The position numbers and the translations under genes were made by a program. This document shows, in pieces, positions 40,796 through 50,214 of a stretch of DNA of 64,000 nucleotides; the stretch's first letter is position 1, and each line of letters opens with the position of its first letter. Origin of the DNA: Pelomonas asaccharophilus_A (GTDB taxonomy: Bacteria > Pseudomonadota > Gammaproteobacteria > Burkholderiales > Burkholderiaceae_C); NCBI RefSeq assembly GCF_031458115.1, contig NZ_JAVDXV010000001.1:916843-980842 (forward strand), written 5' to 3'. The notes under the pieces were generated by a model. It was not told the DNA's origin, did no database searches, and was given only the letters and a program-made list of their open reading frames with translations.

Positions 40796-41292
40796 GCGAA
40801 ACCAAGGTCAAGGGCCTGGCCGAGCTGAAGGCCGCGCTGGCCCAGCTGCCCGAGAAGATCGAGCGCAACATCATGCGCGGCGCCATCCGCGCCGGCCTCA
40901 AGCCCTTGAAGGAACAGGCCGCGGCCAACATCCGCTCGGTCAGCGGCCAGCTGGCCGACAGCGTGCGCGTCGGCACCAAGACGAAGAAGGGCGCCGTCAT
41001 CGGCACCGTCACCGCCGGCGTCAGCAAGAAGAACAAGCGGCCCTACTACGCGCACATGGTGGAGTTCGGCACCAAGCGCCACATCATCAAGGCGCGCCGC
41101 GGCAAGCTGCTGGCCATCGGCGTCGCCAAGGTCGACCACCCCGGTGCCCGGCCCAAGCCTTTCATGCGCCCGGCCTTGGATGCCACCCAAGCCCAGGTGC
41201 TGGAAGGGGTGCGCGAGTATGTCCGCACCCGCCTGGCCACCAAGCACGGCATCGATGTGCCGGCGCCGCTGGCGGAGGGCGACGAGCCGTGA
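40792..41292 (+). CDS. HK97 gp10-type minor tail/neck protein
   Basis: A 166-residue protein. KGLAELKAALAQLPEKIERN, LKPLKEQAAANIRS, YYAHMVEFGTK and PKPFMRPALDATQ are hallmarks of the HK97 gp10 family, which joins tail to head. Overlaps both neighbours by 4 nt. Confidence 0.9.
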   Translation: MSETKVKGLAELKAALAQLPEKIERNIMRGAIRAGLKPLKEQAAANIRSVSGQLADSVRVGTKTKKGAVIGTVTAGVSKKNKRPYYAHMVEFGTKRHIIKARRGKLLAIGVAKVDHPGARPKPFMRPALDATQAQVLEGVREYVRTRLATKHGIDVPAPLAEGDEP

Positions 41293-41702
41293 GCGCCGAG
41301 ATCGTCATGAAGGCCCTGCTGCAGGGCAGCGCCGCCGTCACCGCGCTGGTCGGCGCCGATGGCGTGTGGGTGGAGGAGGCGCCGCTGGGCGCGCCGCTGC
41401 CGCTGCTCATCCTGGAGCAGGTCAGCCGCGTCGAGCGCCGCACGGTGGCCCGCAACGAGGCCGTGCTGCTCGTCACCTCGCGCATTCAGGTCACCGCCCT
41501 GGCCGAGACCTACGCCGCCAAGAAGCAGCTGCTGGCCGCCGTGCGGCAGGCCTGCGGCAACGCCCTGGGCACCGTGGCCGGCATCGCCGGCGTCTGCACC
41601 CGGGCCGACGTCACCGGCCCCGACATGCGCGATGACCAGCGCGGCGTCAGCGCCCAGAGCCAGGACTTCATCGTCATCTGCCACGAGCCGGGCTACCTGT
41701 AG
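41289..41702 (+). CDS. Tail completion protein (DUF3168)
   Basis: A 137-residue protein starting at GTG. APLGAPLPLLILEQVS and TSRIQVTALAETYAAKKQL, then a late strand QSQDFIVICHE, match the DUF3168/gp17-like tail completion family. The position between gp10 and tail tube is the usual one. Confidence 0.85.
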   Translation: MSAEIVMKALLQGSAAVTALVGADGVWVEEAPLGAPLPLLILEQVSRVERRTVARNEAVLLVTSRIQVTALAETYAAKKQLLAAVRQACGNALGTVAGIAGVCTRADVTGPDMRDDQRGVSAQSQDFIVICHEPGYL

Positions 41703-41722
41703 CCCACCGAGTTCCCAACCCA

Positions 41723-41748
41723 CCCGCCGGCACCGCGAGCGGGGTTTT
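41723..41748 (+). terminator. Weak hairpin before the tail tube gene
   Basis: CCCGC (41723-41727) and GCGGG (41739-41743) followed by GTTTT. Short stem; it may reduce read-through or protect the tail-tube message. Confidence 0.35.
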
Positions 41749-41773
41749 CAACCACGTCTGAAAGGACTTCACC

Positions 41774-42217
41774 ATGAGCGCAGAAACCTCTGCCGGCACC
41801 CTGTTCAAGATCAGCGCCGGCCTTCCCACCACCTACAACGAGGCCGGCTTCGAAGCGCTGACCTTCACCGAGGTGGGCGAGATCACCGACTACGGCGAGT
41901 TCGGTCGCAAGTACAACCTGGTCAAGCACAACCCGGTCGCCACACGCAAGACGGTCAAGCGCAAGGGCAGCTACGACTCGGGCTCCATGACCATCCCGAT
42001 GGCGCTGGACAACAGCGACGCCGGCCAGGCCATCATGAGCGCCGCCGCGAACTCCGACGCCAGCCACAGCATCTGCATCGAGCTGAAGGATGGCTACAAG
42101 TACTACTTCACCGCCCAGGTGATGCAATTCCTCATCAAGGTCGGCAGCGTCGACTCCATCACCCAGGCCACGGCCATGCTGGAGCTGGACGACGACATCG
42201 TCGAATCCGCGCCCTGA
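41774..42217 (+). CDS. Major tail tube protein
   Basis: A 147-residue protein beginning MSAETSAGTLFKISAGLP. GFEALTFTEVGEITDYGEFG and a conserved VTRKTVKRKGSYDSGS-like strand fit siphoviral tail tube proteins. It has an AAAGGA ribosome site and is bracketed by a weak hairpin before and a strong terminator after, fitting a gene needed in high copy. Confidence 0.88.
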   Translation: MSAETSAGTLFKISAGLPTTYNEAGFEALTFTEVGEITDYGEFGRKYNLVKHNPVATRKTVKRKGSYDSGSMTIPMALDNSDAGQAIMSAAANSDASHSICIELKDGYKYYFTAQVMQFLIKVGSVDSITQATAMLELDDDIVESAP

Positions 42218-42229
42218 TGCGCTGACCGC

Positions 42230-42245
42230 GTCCAGACGCCTGGAC
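42230..42245. repeat. Dispersed 16-bp palindrome, copy 5
   Basis: GTCCAGACGCCTGGAC, intergenic, between the tail tube stop and the terminator at 42273. Confidence 0.7.
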
Positions 42246-42272
42246 GCGCCCCTTGGCGCCACCTCGCGCCCA

Positions 42273-42303
42273 GGCCCCGGCTGATCCCCGGGGCCTTCTT
42301 TTT
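42273..42303 (+). terminator. Strong terminator after the tail tube gene
   Basis: GGCCCCGG (42273-42280) pairs with CCGGGGCC (42288-42295), then TTCTTTTT. It would lower expression of the tail chaperones relative to the tube. Confidence 0.8.
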
Positions 42304-42330
42304 CCCACTTCCACCTGAAAGAGCCACACC

Positions 42331-42771
42331 ATGAAGCTCAACATCAAGACGCGCGCCGCCGCAGACACCGCCACCATCGACCTGCTCGACGGCCAGGGCG
42401 AACCGCTCATGACCGAAGCCGCTGACGGCGCCGAGCCGCAGCCCGTCACCGTCACCCTCTACGGCCCGGGCTCCAAGCAGCACGCCGCGGCCGTGGCGGC
42501 CAGCCAAACGCGTGCCCTGAAGTTCAAGCGCGACAACAAGGGCCGCGAGCCCACGCCCGAGGAGCGCACGGCCGAGCAGGCCAGGCTGCTGGCCGACGTC
42601 ACGGTCGGCTTCGGCAACCTCGCCTACGCCGACGACAGCGGCCGCGAGCTGGAGGGCCGCGAGCTGGCTCTGGCCGTGTACGGCGACACCACGTTGGGCT
42701 TCATCGCCGAGCGCGTGAACCGTGCCAGCGTGGACTGGTCGGTTTTTACGAAGCCCTCGTCCAGGAACTGA
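42331..42771 (+). CDS. Tail assembly chaperone (G)
   Basis: A 146-residue protein that coats the tape measure during tail assembly. Begins MKLNIKTRAAADTATIDLLD; TLYGPGSKQHAAAVAASQTR and KFKRDNKGR are typical of the family. Just before its stop lies GGTTTTTAC (42741-42749), where a -1 slip would continue into the next frame. Confidence 0.85.
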   Translation: MKLNIKTRAAADTATIDLLDGQGEPLMTEAADGAEPQPVTVTLYGPGSKQHAAAVAASQTRALKFKRDNKGREPTPEERTAEQARLLADVTVGFGNLAYADDSGRELEGRELALAVYGDTTLGFIAERVNRASVDWSVFTKPSSRN

Positions 42772-43229
42772 TCGTCCACGTTCGTCAGCTCGCCTGGTAC
42801 AGCGTGACACCCAAGAAGGCGGACATGACGCGCGCCGAGAAGGCCAAGGCCGAGGGCATGCCCCTGCTCTTGCCGCCCGCGGGCGACGCCGCCTACCTGG
42901 TGGCCCACCTCTTCGAGGTCGGGCCGCTGGGCTGGGCCGGCATGGGTGAGGTGCCCATCAGCCACGTCGACATCCAGGCCTGGCAGGCCAACATGGGCAT
43001 CGAGCTGGAGGCCTGGGAGGCCCGGGCGCTGCGCCGCATGTCGGGCGCCTACGTCGACCAGCTCGCCAAGAGCCGCGAGCCGGCCTGCGTGGCGCCCTGG
43101 GCGCCCGAGACACTGCCCGAGGACGCGCGCGCCGTCGTGCACAACAAGGTCAAGAGCGCCTTCAGCGCGCTCGCGCAGATCTCCACCAAGACAGGACGCC
43201 CCCGTCACCATGATCGCCGGCACCGTTGA
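42331..43229 (+). CDS. Tail assembly chaperone G-T by -1 frameshift
   Basis: After GTT TTT (42742-42747) a -1 shift joins the frame reading VFYEALVQELIVHVRQLAWY and on to MTRAEKAKAEGMPLL, which stays open to 43229. That frame has no good start of its own: the first GTG, at 42804, has no ribosome site and leaves protein-like sequence upstream untranslated. G/G-T fusions are conserved in long-tailed phages. The total would be about 299 residues. The slip site is a five-T run and not a textbook heptamer. Confidence 0.72.
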
Positions 43230-46200
43230 GATCCAGATGCTGGCCGACATGGCCAGGCTGCGCGAGGACGTCTCCACCGGCGTCGGCCTGGTCGAGCGCG
43301 GCGCGCAGAAGATGCAGGAGGTCGCCGGCCTGGCCGGCAAGGCGCTCGGCCTGATCGGCGTCAGCCTGTCCGGCGCGGCCTTCGGCGCCTGGATCAAGGG
43401 CGCCATCGATTCGGCCGACGCCGCCAGCAAGCTCAGCCAGCGCGCTGGCGTGGCCGTCGCGGACGTGGCCGGCCTGCAACTCGCCTTCGACCTGGGCGGC
43501 TCCAGCGCCGAGGGCATGGCGGGCGGCCTGACCAAGCTGGCCAAGAACATGGTCGAGGGCGGCAAGAGCTTTGACGAGCTGGGCGTCAAGACCCGCAACG
43601 CCGACGGCACCATGCGCGGCGTCAAGGATGTCTTCTATGACGTCGCCGACGCCTTCGCCGGCATCGAGGACGGTGCCGCCAAGTCGGCGCTGGCCCAGCA
43701 GATCTTCGGCAAGAGCGGCGCGGAGCTGCTGCCTGTGCTCAACGGGGGCTCGGCCGGCCTGCGCGAGATGGCCGAGATGGCCGACAAGCTCGGCCTGACG
43801 CTGAGCGACGAGACCGCGAAGGACGCCGAGAAGTTCAACGACACCCTGGACCTGCTGCACAAGAGCACCCAGGGCATCGCCACGCGCATTGCGGCGCAGA
43901 TGCTGCCCACGCTCAACAGCATGGCCGGCGCGCTGCTGGAGACGGCTACCGAAGGCGACACGCTGAACCGTGCGGCCGACATCCTGGCCGGCGGGCTCAA
44001 GCTGCTGTTCAGCGCCGGCGCGCTCGGCGTCGAGGTCTTCAACACTCTGGGCAAGACCATCGGTGGTGTGGCCGCAGCCATCGTGTCCGTCGCCAAGGGA
44101 GAGTTCGCCCAGGCCAAGAGCATCCTGGGTGAGATGGGCAGCGACATCTCCGCCGGCTGGAGCAAGAGCGCCGCGACGGTCGCCAAGGCCTGGGGCGACT
44201 CGGGTAGCAAGTCCGTCACCAGCCTCACCGCCGTTGCGGGCGCCCAGCGCCGGCTCGCGCTGCAAACGAACGAAGAGGCCGCCGAGTCAAAGAAGCTGGC
44301 CGACCAGAAGGCCGCCGACGCCAAGAAGGCCGAGGAGGACTACCGCAAGCTGATCGACAAGATCAACGAGAAGACCAAGGCCGTCGAGCAGGAGACGCTG
44401 AAGGGCAGGGCGCTCACCGAGTCCGAGAAGATCGCCATCGAGATCGAGGCCAAATACACCGGCGAGAAGCTCAAGGCGGCGCTGGCGACGCTGGAGAAGA
44501 TGCGCGCCGCGGAGGACGAGAAGCGGGCCACCGAGCTGTCCACCAAGGCCACCGAGGCCGCCACCGCCGCGCGGCTGAAAGAGGCCGAGACGATCTCGGC
44601 CGGCGTGCTGAAGCTTGACGAGGAGATCGAGGCGCAGCGCGCCGCCAACATCACCACGCTGACCGGCGTGGACAACACCGCAGCCCTGACCGTGGCCAGG
44701 CTGCGCGACGCTGCCGCCAGCGCCGAGCGCCAGGCCATGGTGGCGCTGGAGCGCAAGGAAGACGAGGTCCTCTACCAGCAATACAAGCTGCAGGCCGAGA
44801 AGCTGCGCGAGCTGGCCGACCTGAAAGAGCAGGGCATCCACGTCAAGGCGGCCAAGGATGCGCAGGATGCCTGGCAGAAGACCACCGACAGCATCGGCCA
44901 GGGCCTGACCGACAGCCTGTATCGGGCTTTCGAGGCCGGCGAGGGGTTCTTCTCCACGCTGTGGTCCGGCATCAAGAACACGCTGAAGACCACCGTGCTC
45001 AAGGTGGCCATCAATGCGGTCATGAGCCCGATCAACACCGTCATCAACAGCGCCATGGGTGGGGTGATGGGTGGTGTGATGGGCAGCCTGGGCGGCGGCG
45101 CCGCCGGCGGCGGCGGCATCCTGGGCGCGCTGGGTTCCCTGGGCTCCATGGGCTCGGGCCTCATGTCCTCCATCGGCAGCGGTATCGGCAAGGCCTTCTC
45201 CTCGGCCGGTGACTGGATGACCGGCGGCCTGGGGAACCTGGCCGATGGGCCGCTGTCCGGCCTGGGCGGCTGGCTGAGCGAAACCGGCACGAGCCTGCAG
45301 TCTTTCAGCTCGGGCGCCTCCACGCTCATGAGCGGCATTGGCTACGCCGCCGCGGCTTTTAGCGCGATCAACGACATCAAGAACGGCGCCTGGGGCTCGG
45401 CCATCGGCACCGGCCTGGGCGCCTGGTTCGGCGGGCCCATCGGCAGCTTCATCGGCGGCACCATCGGCAAGGGCGTCGACAAGCTGTTTGGCGGCAACGG
45501 CACGCACCACGCGGGCGCCGGCTACGTCAGCGACGGCACGACCGGCCGCAACATCAGCGACGGCTCGATGGGCCTGTCGTGGAGCTATGGCGACTCGGTC
45601 GGCAAGTACTACAGCTCGGGCGTCAGCGACGCGCTGAAGTCGATCACCGGCGGCTCGGCCAGCATGCTCAACGAGCTGAGCAAGACCTTCGGCGGCGGCG
45701 GCGGCTACCAGGTCGGCGCCTATTTCGCCAGCGACAACGACCGCGAAAGCCAGGGCAGCCGTTCGGTGCTGCTGAACGGCCAGATCCTCAGCCAGTGGGG
45801 CGGCAAGGGCCTCGACAAAGATCCGACCAAGGGCCTGCAGCAGCTGACCGACGCGCTTGCTGGCCAGGTGCGCGACGCCATGGCCCAGATCGACATCCCG
45901 AACTGGGCCCGCGAGACGCTGAACCAGCTCGGCGCCGGCGCCACGATGGAGCAGCTCGCCGCCGCCACGCAATCCATCATCCAGTCGCAGCAGGCGCTCA
46001 AGGGCATGGGCGACCTGTTCGCGCCGCTCGGCGGCGTGTTCGCTCGCATCGGCGACCTCAGCGGCGAAGCCAAGATGCAGCTGCTGCAGTTCGCCGGCGG
46101 CCTGGAGGCGCTGGCCGCCAAGGCGCAGAGCTATGTGGCCAACTACTACAGCGAGACCGAGCAGGCCGCCCTGCAGGCCGCCGGCATCAAGCGCGCGCTG

Positions 46201-46629
46201 GACGCTGCCGGCATCACGGGCGACATCAACACCCGCGAGGACTTCCGCACCCTGGTCGATGCCACCGACGTGCAGACCGAGGACGGCCGCCGCCGCCTGG
46301 TGACCCTGCTGGACATCCAGCAGAGCTTTGCCGGCGTGGCCGACTACATCGAGAAGACCGGCACCACGCTCGACGCCCTGGCCGCCAGCGCGCCGCAGCT
46401 CGCGCTGCTGCAGCAGCAGGTCGACGGCCAGGCCGCTCAGGTCGACGCCGCTCAGCAGACCGTCGAGGCCGTCAACACGGTGAACGAATCCATCCTGGGC
46501 GTGCAACAGGCGCTGAGCTTTGGCCTGCAGGTGCTGGCCGACAAGCTCGACCAGGTCGTGTCCACCGCGGCCGAGAACGCCAGCTACATCGCCGGCACCG
46601 CGGCTCAACGCCAGTACGCCCAAGCATGA
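43210..46629 (+). CDS. Tape measure protein
   Basis: A 1139-residue protein that sets tail length. The N-terminal part (EIQMLADMARLREDVSTGVG, SGAAFGAWIKGAIDSADAAS) is typical. A long coiled coil follows (about 350-560, ESKKLADQKAADAKKAEEDY and on), then hydrophobic Gly-rich segments (about 610-690) and a C-terminal coiled coil. By the usual 1.5 angstrom per residue rule it implies a tail of about 170 nm. The ATG at 43210 overlaps the end of the chaperone frame by 20 nt. Confidence 0.93.
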   Translation: MIAGTVEIQMLADMARLREDVSTGVGLVERGAQKMQEVAGLAGKALGLIGVSLSGAAFGAWIKGAIDSADAASKLSQRAGVAVADVAGLQLAFDLGGSSAEGMAGGLTKLAKNMVEGGKSFDELGVKTRNADGTMRGVKDVFYDVADAFAGIEDGAAKSALAQQIFGKSGAELLPVLNGGSAGLREMAEMADKLGLTLSDETAKDAEKFNDTLDLLHKSTQGIATRIAAQMLPTLNSMAGALLETATEGDTLNRAADILAGGLKLLFSAGALGVEVFNTLGKTIGGVAAAIVSVAKGEFAQAKSILGEMGSDISAGWSKSAATVAKAWGDSGSKSVTSLTAVAGAQRRLALQTNEEAAESKKLADQKAADAKKAEEDYRKLIDKINEKTKAVEQETLKGRALTESEKIAIEIEAKYTGEKLKAALATLEKMRAAEDEKRATELSTKATEAATAARLKEAETISAGVLKLDEEIEAQRAANITTLTGVDNTAALTVARLRDAAASAERQAMVALERKEDEVLYQQYKLQAEKLRELADLKEQGIHVKAAKDAQDAWQKTTDSIGQGLTDSLYRAFEAGEGFFSTLWSGIKNTLKTTVLKVAINAVMSPINTVINSAMGGVMGGVMGSLGGGAAGGGGILGALGSLGSMGSGLMSSIGSGIGKAFSSAGDWMTGGLGNLADGPLSGLGGWLSETGTSLQSFSSGASTLMSGIGYAAAAFSAINDIKNGAWGSAIGTGLGAWFGGPIGSFIGGTIGKGVDKLFGGNGTHHAGAGYVSDGTTGRNISDGSMGLSWSYGDSVGKYYSSGVSDALKSITGGSASMLNELSKTFGGGGGYQVGAYFASDNDRESQGSRSVLLNGQILSQWGGKGLDKDPTKGLQQLTDALAGQVRDAMAQIDIPNWARETLNQLGAGATMEQLAAATQSIIQSQQALKGMGDLFAPLGGVFARIGDLSGEAKMQLLQFAGGLEALAAKAQSYVANYYSETEQAALQAAGIKRALDAAGITGDINTREDFRTLVDATDVQTEDGRRRLVTLLDIQQSFAGVADYIEKTGTTLDALAASAPQLALLQQQVDGQAAQVDAAQQTVEAVNTVNESILGVQQALSFGLQVLADKLDQVVSTAAENASYIAGTAAQRQYAQA

Positions 46630-48083
46630 TCAGCGACGCCGAATTCCGCGCCTGGCTGCTGGCCGACGACAAGCGCCGGTGCGTGCTGGCCGAGGTCGAG
46701 GCCTACAGCGGCGGGGCCGTGGTGACCCGCTATCTCAGCAACCTCGGCTACACCAGTGGCCCGGCCGACACGCCGGCCAACACGCCCTACGACGAGATCC
46801 TGCTCAGCGTGCCGAGCTTCGCCAGCCGCATGAGCGACGCGCTGCAGGGCTACAGCCAGCTCGCGTTCGGCGACCTCAACATCAGCAACGCCGGCGGCGA
46901 TCTCGACGGCTGGCTGCTGGACGCTTGGGACGGCCGCCCGGTGCGCCTCTACCTCGGCGACCCGGCCTGGCCGCGCGCCGACTTCCGGCTGGTGTTCTTC
47001 GGCGCGGCCGAGGACATCCTGGCCAGCGGCAACAGCATGCTCACGCTCAAGCTGCGCGACCGCCAGGTGCTGCTGGCCGTGCCTATGCTCACCACGCTCG
47101 TCGGCGGCGCCGGCCCGGCGAAGGATCGGCGTCGCCCCGCCTGCTACGGCCAGTGCCGGCACGTCTCGCCGGTGCTGATCGACGCGGCCACGCGCACCTA
47201 TGCCGTTCATGACGGCCCGATCCAGGCCGTCGACCAGGTCTACGAGGACGGCGTGCCCGTCGCCTACACCGCCAACCTGGCGGCCGGAGAGTTCTCGCTG
47301 ACCGCTGCGCTGACGGGCCAGATCACGGCCGACGTGCACGGCTCCAAGACGGGCGGCGTGTACGTCGACAGAACGGCCGACATCGCCCGCCGCATCGTGC
47401 TGGAGCGCACCGGCCTGGCCGACATCGATGCCGCGTCAGTGGCCCAGCTCAACAGCGATCAGCCTGCCGCCGTGGGCCTCTACGTCAGCGGCGACGCGAT
47501 CACCGTCATCGGCGCGCTCGACACGCTCATGACCGGCGCCGGCGCCTTCTACACCGTCAACCGCGCCGGCCAGCTCACCATGGGTCAGTTCAACGAGCCG
47601 GCCGGCCCGCCCGTACTCACCCTGCAGGACGAAGACCTGGCCTACGGCCAGACGGCCCTGCAGCGCCGCATCCTGCCGCTGCGCAGCGTGCGCGTGGGCT
47701 ATGCGCGCAACTTCACGACGGTCTATTCGCCGGCCGCCTCGCTCACCGAGGCGCAGCGCCAGCGCCTGGCCGATGAGTTCCTGGTGGCAAAGGCCACCAA
47801 CACCATCACCGGGAACCTGCTGGCCGTCGACGGCGACCTGGCGCGCAGCTGCTTCGCCGACGAGGCCGACGCCGCGGCCGAGGCCTCGCGCCGCGCGGCG
47901 CTGTGGGGCCAGCTGCGGCGCATCTTCCGGCTGCCGGGCTTTCTGGCCGCCCAGCAGCTGCAGCTGGGCGATGTCATCGAGCTGGAGCTGGGGCGCTATG
48001 GGCTGAGCGGCGTGCTGGCCACTGTCGTCGGCCTGCGCGAGTCGCTCACCGGCGGCCGCGTCGAACTGGAGGTTTTTCTGTGA
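46626..48083 (+). CDS. Tail tip/baseplate protein
   Basis: A 485-residue protein that follows the tape measure with a 4-nt overlap, the place of distal-tail or baseplate hub genes. It is beta-rich. A Cys pair in RRPACYGQCRHVSPVLID could bind a metal or form a disulfide. Family assignment is by order rather than by a clear motif. Confidence 0.72.
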   Translation: MISDAEFRAWLLADDKRRCVLAEVEAYSGGAVVTRYLSNLGYTSGPADTPANTPYDEILLSVPSFASRMSDALQGYSQLAFGDLNISNAGGDLDGWLLDAWDGRPVRLYLGDPAWPRADFRLVFFGAAEDILASGNSMLTLKLRDRQVLLAVPMLTTLVGGAGPAKDRRRPACYGQCRHVSPVLIDAATRTYAVHDGPIQAVDQVYEDGVPVAYTANLAAGEFSLTAALTGQITADVHGSKTGGVYVDRTADIARRIVLERTGLADIDAASVAQLNSDQPAAVGLYVSGDAITVIGALDTLMTGAGAFYTVNRAGQLTMGQFNEPAGPPVLTLQDEDLAYGQTALQRRILPLRSVRVGYARNFTTVYSPAASLTEAQRQRLADEFLVAKATNTITGNLLAVDGDLARSCFADEADAAAEASRRAALWGQLRRIFRLPGFLAAQQLQLGDVIELELGRYGLSGVLATVVGLRESLTGGRVELEVFL

Positions 48084-48919
48084 CCGGCAACCTGCGCATC
48101 ATCAGCACGAACGAGGCCGACGAGGCGGTGCTGGACAGCAGCGACTTCCTGGCCGCGCTCCCCGTGGGCAACCTGCAGCTGCAGGGCCGGGCGCGCGTGG
48201 CCCGCACGTCCAACGCGGCAGGCCTCAAGCTCATCGAGGGCGAGTGGCCGAACCCGCGCGTGCTCACGGCCTGCGTGCTGCAGGGCCACAACCTCACCAG
48301 CTCGGCCACCTGGCGGCTGCAGTGCTGGAGCGGCGTTGGCCAGACGGGCGACCTGACCTATGACAGCGGCACTCAGCGCGCGCTGCGCCGCATCGGCTGG
48401 GGCCTGTTCGGCTTTGGCCTGGTGCCGTGGGGCTCGACGGTCTTCACGGACTGGGAGCGGGCCTTCTCGGTGCTGTGGTTCGCGGCAATTGCCGCGCGCA
48501 GCTGGCGCATCACGCTGGCCGACGCCGGCAACCCCGCCGGCTACCTGCAGGCCAAGCGGCTGCTCATGGGCAGCTACTTCGAGCCCGCAGTGAATGCTGA
48601 GTACGGCCTGGAGCTGACCTGGCGCGAGGACACCACGCAGCAGCGCACCCAGGCCAGCACGCTGCGCAGCGACGCCGGGCCGCAATACCGTCGCCTGGCC
48701 GGCAACCTCAGCCACCTGGACGCCATCGAGCGCGCGCGCTTCATGGAGCTGTGCCGCAAGGTCGGCATGCGCCGCGAGATCTTCGTCAGCGTCTTCCCCG
48801 GCACCGGCAGCACGCAGGAGCGCGACTACGCGCTGCTCGGCAAGTTCACCGTCATGCCTGACGGCGCCCACGGCAACCCGGCCAGCTGGCAAAACAACTT
48901 CACCATCGAGGAGAGCTAA
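48080..48919 (+). CDS. Minor tail protein
   Basis: A 279-residue protein starting at GTG overlapping the previous gene. Trp-rich, beta-rich (SATWRLQCWSGVGQTGDLTY, DWERAFSVLWFAA), with a YFEPAVNAEYGLELTWRED segment as seen in tail-tip proteins of related prophages. It likely belongs to the adsorption tip. Confidence 0.65.
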   Translation: MTGNLRIISTNEADEAVLDSSDFLAALPVGNLQLQGRARVARTSNAAGLKLIEGEWPNPRVLTACVLQGHNLTSSATWRLQCWSGVGQTGDLTYDSGTQRALRRIGWGLFGFGLVPWGSTVFTDWERAFSVLWFAAIAARSWRITLADAGNPAGYLQAKRLLMGSYFEPAVNAEYGLELTWREDTTQQRTQASTLRSDAGPQYRRLAGNLSHLDAIERARFMELCRKVGMRREIFVSVFPGTGSTQERDYALLGKFTVMPDGAHGNPASWQNNFTIEES

Positions 48920-48922
48920 CCC

Positions 48923-49423
48923 ATGGCCGACCTGTCCCCCTACATCCCCGACCTCGACGACGAAGACTACGTCGAGAAGATCGCGGCCGCGTTCACGCTG
49001 ATCGACGGCTTCCTGGACGAGATCGAGGCCGGCCGCGACGGCCAGGCCAGCCTGGCAGCCAACTTCGCGCGCTACATCCGCGCCGCCGCCGGCCTGCAGG
49101 CCGCGCTGGCCGCCAACGGCCACAAGATCACCGGCCTGGGCGCGCCCACCGCTGCCGGCGACGCCGTCACCAAGGCCTATGCCGATGGCCTGGCGTTCTC
49201 GTCGTCGCTGCCGGCCCAGGCGGGCAATAACGGGGCGGTCATCAGCACCGACGGCACGACGGCCTACTGGACCTTCGACTACGCCAGGAAGAACGGCAGC
49301 GCGTCGGAGACCTTCTCCATGGCCACCCAGGCCTCCACCGACGCCAGCAAGAAGGGCGCCAACACCGAGTTCGTTCAGGAGCGCTGTGGCCTGAACGCCG
49401 AAACACTTTTCTACCGGGGGTAA
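48923..49423 (+). CDS. Tail fibre-like protein
   Basis: A 166-residue protein. The helical start (PYIPDLDDEDYVEKIAAAFT) is followed by NGHKITGLGAPTAAGDAVTK, the repeat unit common in tail fibres of Gram-negative phages. It is short for a fibre and may be the trimeric base to which the following small proteins attach. Confidence 0.72.
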   Translation: MADLSPYIPDLDDEDYVEKIAAAFTLIDGFLDEIEAGRDGQASLAANFARYIRAAAGLQAALAANGHKITGLGAPTAAGDAVTKAYADGLAFSSSLPAQAGNNGAVISTDGTTAYWTFDYARKNGSASETFSMATQASTDASKKGANTEFVQERCGLNAETLFYRG

Positions 49424-49426
49424 GAC

Positions 49427-49759
49427 ATGCCTGCAAAGATCCATGGCAATTTGGGCTCGGTGGCGCCAGCAGTGGCGACCCCTACGGCCCTGTACGCGGT
49501 GCCGGCCAGCCGCAAGGCGACCGGCACGCTGACGATCTGCAACCAGAACGCCAGCGAGGTCGCGGTGAGGGTCGCGGTGGTCAATGGCGCCATCAGCGGC
49601 GTGGCGGCGAAGGACTACCGCGAGTACGACACCAAGGTGGCCGCCAACGGCGTGCTGGAGAAAAGCGGCGTGCCCGTGGCCGCCGGCTACACGCTGATGG
49701 TGCGCAGCGACACGGCCAACGTCGCTTTCAACTTCGACGGAATCGAGGAGGACGCCTGA
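49427..49759 (+). CDS. Small tail-associated beta protein
   Basis: A 110-residue, wholly beta-like protein starting MPAKIHGNLGSVAPAVATPT, with CNQNASEVAVRVAVVNG in the middle. Similar small proteins occur after fibre genes in several prophages, with unknown role. The last base of its stop is the first base of the next ATG. Confidence 0.55.
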   Translation: MPAKIHGNLGSVAPAVATPTALYAVPASRKATGTLTICNQNASEVAVRVAVVNGAISGVAAKDYREYDTKVAANGVLEKSGVPVAAGYTLMVRSDTANVAFNFDGIEEDA

Positions 49760-50049
49760 TGGGCCGCTCGCTCAACCCCGCGCCCGGCTCGCCGCGGCCG
49801 ATGCAGCGCGGCACAGGCACCCTTGCTGCCGCGACCACCTCTGTCGACATCACCGTCAGCGCGGTCGATCCACTGAAGGCCGCGCTGTTCGTGAACGGGT
49901 ACTACGGCGTGACGGCCTCGACCACGCCGAACGATTTGGCGCTTCAGTGGGAGATCATCAACGCCACGACGATCCGCTTCTCTCGCCCCGTCGCGGGCGG
50001 CGCGTCGCCGGCGCTGAACATCAAGTGGGAGCTGCATTCGTGGAACTGA
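49759..50049 (+). CDS. Small tail-associated beta protein
   Basis: A 96-residue beta-rich protein beginning MGRSLNPAPGSPRPMQRG, with VDPLKAALFVNGYYGVTAS and a Trp/aromatic C-terminus. Overlaps the next start by 10 nt. Unknown role near the fibre genes. Confidence 0.55.
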   Translation: MGRSLNPAPGSPRPMQRGTGTLAAATTSVDITVSAVDPLKAALFVNGYYGVTASTTPNDLALQWEIINATTIRFSRPVAGGASPALNIKWELHSWN

Positions 50050-50207
50050 CCTACTTCTACGCCCAGGTCAATGCCGATGGCATCTGCTTCGCGGTGACCT
50101 CGCACGGCTCGCCGCTGCCCGCCTCGCCGACGCTCATCCCGCTGGATTCGTATGACGAGTCCAAGCTGGGCCAGAAGTTCGTCGACGGCAAGTTGTCGCC
50201 TGCCTGA
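50040..50207 (+). CDS. Small tail-region protein, 55 residues
   Basis: A GTG-started frame overlapping the previous gene, beginning VELTYFYAQVNADG and ending KFVDGKLSPA. Its hydrophobic strands and final FVDGKL resemble the ends of tail-fibre assembly-type proteins. A terminator follows. Confidence 0.5.
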   Translation: MELTYFYAQVNADGICFAVTSHGSPLPASPTLIPLDSYDESKLGQKFVDGKLSPA

Positions 50208-50214
50208 CGAGCCG

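Noticed and set aside
42804..43229. Independent gene starting at GTG 42804
   Set aside because: No ribosome site and protein-like sequence continues upstream in frame; a -1 frameshift product fits better.
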